The position numbers were made by a program, and so were the translations under genes. A DNA stretch of 64,000 nucleotides from Planctomycetota bacterium (GTDB lineage Bacteria; Planctomycetota; UBA1135; UBA2386), in NCBI GenBank assembly GCA_016716265.1, contig JADJWQ010000006.1, positions 1,577,501 to 1,641,500 of the forward strand, in the 5' to 3' direction. The notes under the pieces were generated by a model. That model searched no databases and was not told where the DNA came from. It saw only the letters and a list, made by a program, of their open reading frames with translations. Shown here one piece after another: positions 61,963-64,000 of this stretch. Position 1 is the first letter of the stretch. The number at the start of each line of letters is the position of its first letter.

Positions 61963-63321
61963 TCAGACCGCGTCGGCGTCCCCGTCGGCCAGCTCGCTGG
62001 CTGGGTCGACGTCGCGAGCGACGGTCGCCCTCGCGACCAGCCGCGCGGTCGCTAGCCGCGCGGTCGCCGCCGCGAACGCCGCGTCGAGTTCGGCAGCGAG
62101 GTCGGCGCGCAGCGCGAGGCGCGCCTCCAGCCGCCGGGGGATCGCACCGCGCGCGCCGCGCACGACGCGGTCGAGCGGGATCTCGGCCGGCGGCCGCGCG
62201 GGTGCGGCCCGGCCGCCGCGGACCGGCAGCAGCACACCGACCTGCTGCAGGTCCTCCAGCAGCATCTGCAGCCACTCGACCGGCACGTCGACGCGCGCCG
62301 CGAGCTCGCCGAGCGCGATGGCGCCGCGGCCGGCGGCGAACGCGTCGCCGACCTCCTGCGCGAGCCGCAGGCCCAATCGCTCGCGGACCGCCGGCGCCAT
62401 GCGGTCGAGGTCGCGGCCCGGGCCGATCAGGTGCAGGTTCTGCACCGCATAGGCGATCTCGGCGCCGACCAGCACGACCGTCCACACCGCCTGCAGGTAG
62501 AGGATCAGGAGCGGCAGCACCGCGAGTGCGAGATAGATCTCGTTGTTGCGCGCGACTCCGACCTGCAGCGCGACGTACAGCTCGTGCATCACGATCAGCG
62601 CGGTGCCGGTGATCGCACCGGCGACCTGCGCGGGCAGGAAGCGCACCGGCACGCTCGGCATGAAGCGGTAGAGCGCCGTGAACGCCGCGATCGCCATCAG
62701 GTACGGCAGCAGCCACAGACCCGCCTCGTAGAGCACCATCGTCCACGGCAGCTCCGCACGCAGCCACGCGACGATCGGGCCGCTCTCGAGCGCGGAGGTC
62801 ATCAGCAGCGCACCGAGCAGCAGCAGCGGCACCAGCACGACGAGCGCGATGAACGACGTCAGCCGCGTGAGCCACGAGCGCTGGCCGACGCTGCGGAACG
62901 CGACGTTGAGCGATTGCTCGGTGCGCACGAACATCGTCAGCGCGGTCCACGCGAGCACGAGGCTGCCGACGAGCCCGAGCCCGCGGAAGCTCGTGCGCGA
63001 CACGATCTCCTCGACGCGGGCGAGCACCTCGGCGAGGTACGCCGGGGAATCGGCCCGCGCGGTCTCCAGCACGCGCTGGAGCTCGGCGCGGTAGCCGAAG
63101 CCCTCGGCCGCGCCGAACGCGATCGCGAGCAGCGGCACGATCGACAGCAGCGTGAACATCGTCAGGCCCGCCGCGCGCACGCCGATGTGGTGCCGGTCGT
63201 AGTGCAGCCAGACGTGGCTGACGACGCGCAGCGTCGAGTAGAGCACGCGCACCGGGAGCGCCCGCTGGCGCAGGTCGGTCTCCCAGAGCCCCTCGCGGAA
63301 GAAGCGGATCAGGCGTCGCAT
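61963..63321 (-). CDS. YihY/BrkB-family membrane protein
   Basis: 452 residues with six membrane helices of the UPF0761/BrkB type: VRAAGLTMFTLLSIVPLLAI, GLGLVGSLVLAWTALTMFVR and LYRFMPSVPVRFLPAQVAGA, then YLALAVLPLLILYLQAVWTV. The last 100 residues are Ala/Arg-rich and resemble a winged-helix-like cytoplasmic tail (ELAARVDVPVEWLQMLLEDL). The ATG at 63321 fits the family start (MRRLIRFFREGLWE); a GTG at 63348 is possible. Function in the family is not established (tRNA-processing claims have been withdrawn; surface or resistance roles are unproven). Confidence 0.9.
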   Translation of the reverse strand: MRRLIRFFREGLWETDLRQRALPVRVLYSTLRVVSHVWLHYDRHHIGVRAAGLTMFTLLSIVPLLAIAFGAAEGFGYRAELQRVLETARADSPAYLAEVLARVEEIVSRTSFRGLGLVGSLVLAWTALTMFVRTEQSLNVAFRSVGQRSWLTRLTSFIALVVLVPLLLLGALLMTSALESGPIVAWLRAELPWTMVLYEAGLWLLPYLMAIAAFTALYRFMPSVPVRFLPAQVAGAITGTALIVMHELYVALQVGVARNNEIYLALAVLPLLILYLQAVWTVVLVGAEIAYAVQNLHLIGPGRDLDRMAPAVRERLGLRLAQEVGDAFAAGRGAIALGELAARVDVPVEWLQMLLEDLQQVGVLLPVRGGRAAPARPPAEIPLDRVVRGARGAIPRRLEARLALRADLAAELDAAFAAATARLATARLVARATVARDVDPASELADGDADAV

Positions 63322-63428
63322 CGCAGGCGGACGATCGTCGGTCGTCACGGATGCCTGCGCCACTGCGAAGCGGCGCGCCGCGGCCGTCGCGACGCTATCG
63401 TGCTCGGCCCGCGCGACCCGACCCGCCG

Positions 63429-64000
63429 ATGAAGACCCTCGCCGCCCTGCCGCTCCTCGCCCTGCTCGGCTGCGCCGCGCCGCCGAGCGCGCCCGCCCAG
63501 CAGCCGCCCGCGGAACGCGAGCCGCTGCTCGAGGACGTGTTCGCACGGGTGCAGTCGGCGGTGGTGACGATCCGCACCGCGTCGCGGTCGGTCGACCCGG
63601 TCGCGGGCCGCGGGCTGACCGCCGTCGCCGGACTCGGCTCCGGCGTCGTGATCGGCGCCGATGGCTCGATCCTGACCGCCGCTCACGTCGTGCACACGGC
63701 CGACGTCGTCGACGTCGAGTTCACCGACGGGGAGCGCGCGCTCGCCGAGGTCGTCGCCTCGGATCTGCTGAACGACGTCGCGCTGATCCGCACCGTGACG
63801 CCGCCGCCCGCGGCCACCCACATCGCCGTGCTCGGCGATTCGGACCGCGTGCCGGTCGGCCGGCGCGTGTTCGTCGTCGGCGCGCCGCTCGGGCTGACGC
63901 ACTCGCTGACGGTCGGCCACGTCAGCGCGCGCCGCGCGGCGGACGGACCGGTCCGCAACGTGTACGACGCCGAGCGCTTCCAGACCGACGCGGCGATCAA
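63429..64000 (+). CDS. DegP/HtrA-like serine protease lipoprotein (3' end outside window)
   Basis: The first 190 codons of a trypsin-like protease are visible. A lipoprotein signal (MKTLAALPLLALLGC, lipobox LLGC) and a short Pro-rich spacer precede the S1C domain. GSGVVIGADGSILTAAHVVH supplies the catalytic His, and DLLNDVALIRT supplies the Asp. The nucleophile GNSGG should lie just past the end of the window, after FQTDAAI. It is likely a periplasmic quality-control protease. It is divergent from the BrkB-type gene, with a gap of about 107 bp. Confidence 0.9.
   Translation, partial: MKTLAALPLLALLGCAAPPSAPAQQPPAEREPLLEDVFARVQSAVVTIRTASRSVDPVAGRGLTAVAGLGSGVVIGADGSILTAAHVVHTADVVDVEFTDGERALAEVVASDLLNDVALIRTVTPPPAATHIAVLGDSDRVPVGRRVFVVGAPLGLTHSLTVGHVSARRAADGPVRNVYDAERFQTDAAI

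Overview
The window is a very GC-rich stretch of bacterial chromosome, about 70% G+C or more judged by eye. It carries about 46 protein-coding genes or gene remnants and one tRNA. Third codon positions are almost always G or C, genes often overlap by 4 bases (ATGA or GTGA), and GTG starts are common. Many products are exported proteins with FG-GAP, kelch or unknown repeats. One ECF sigma factor is fused to a long carboxypeptidase-regulatory ectodomain, and the window also holds a GH95 glycosidase and sugar-ester hydrolases. This mix suggests a member of the Planctomycetota. That assignment is an inference, because no rRNA is present.

Layout. 1-2690: tail of a nucleotide-sugar epimerase and two membrane proteins of a surface-glycan locus. 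2687-5996: polyphosphate kinase facing ribonuclease D. 6215-6384: 8-bp tandem repeats, a terminator and tRNA-Asp. 6501-9685: an unknown protein, a sugar ABC permease and a substrate-binding lipoprotein whose two halves are in reversed order. 10209-19213: exported tricorn-like protease, exported and membrane proteins of unknown role, an FG-GAP protein, an unknown secreted protein and a decayed BNR-type gene. 19302-23572: 11-bp direct repeats and the sigma factor/ectodomain fusion. 23633-26359: a secreted-protein gene split by a frameshift, then a membrane TerB-DnaJ protein. 26423-34811: double-esterase fusion, SulP transporter, OsmC and a giant kelch protein. 34949-40102: aldo/keto reductase and Na+/sugar symporter divergent from a GH95 alpha-L-fucosidase-like enzyme, a plausible fucoside-use cluster. 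40197-45162: MopE/CHAP-like, HEAT and secreted proteins, then two gene remnants (an ATPase without Walker A and a 23-residue OsmC tail). 45163-52560: MATE exporter, GxDLY-type SGNH hydrolase, membrane carboxypeptidase-regulatory protein, lipoprotein MsrB, RlmL-like methyltransferase and an orphan NuoF-like flavoprotein. 52844-56704: pstSCAB phosphate transporter. 56783-60262: boxC, boxB and a thioredoxin-fold [2Fe-2S] ferredoxin, which are benzoyl-CoA epoxidation genes. 60518-64000: FG-GAP protein, BrkB-type membrane protein and the start of a DegP-like lipoprotein protease.

The most notable observations are the circularly permuted sugar-binding protein, the membrane-tethered sigma factor with an 11-bp-phased repeat array upstream, and a degenerate C-terminal module of about 120 residues shared by six otherwise unrelated exported proteins. 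The box genes with their own small ferredoxin and no boxA nearby are also unusual. No CRISPR array, transposase, integrase, phage or rRNA gene was seen.
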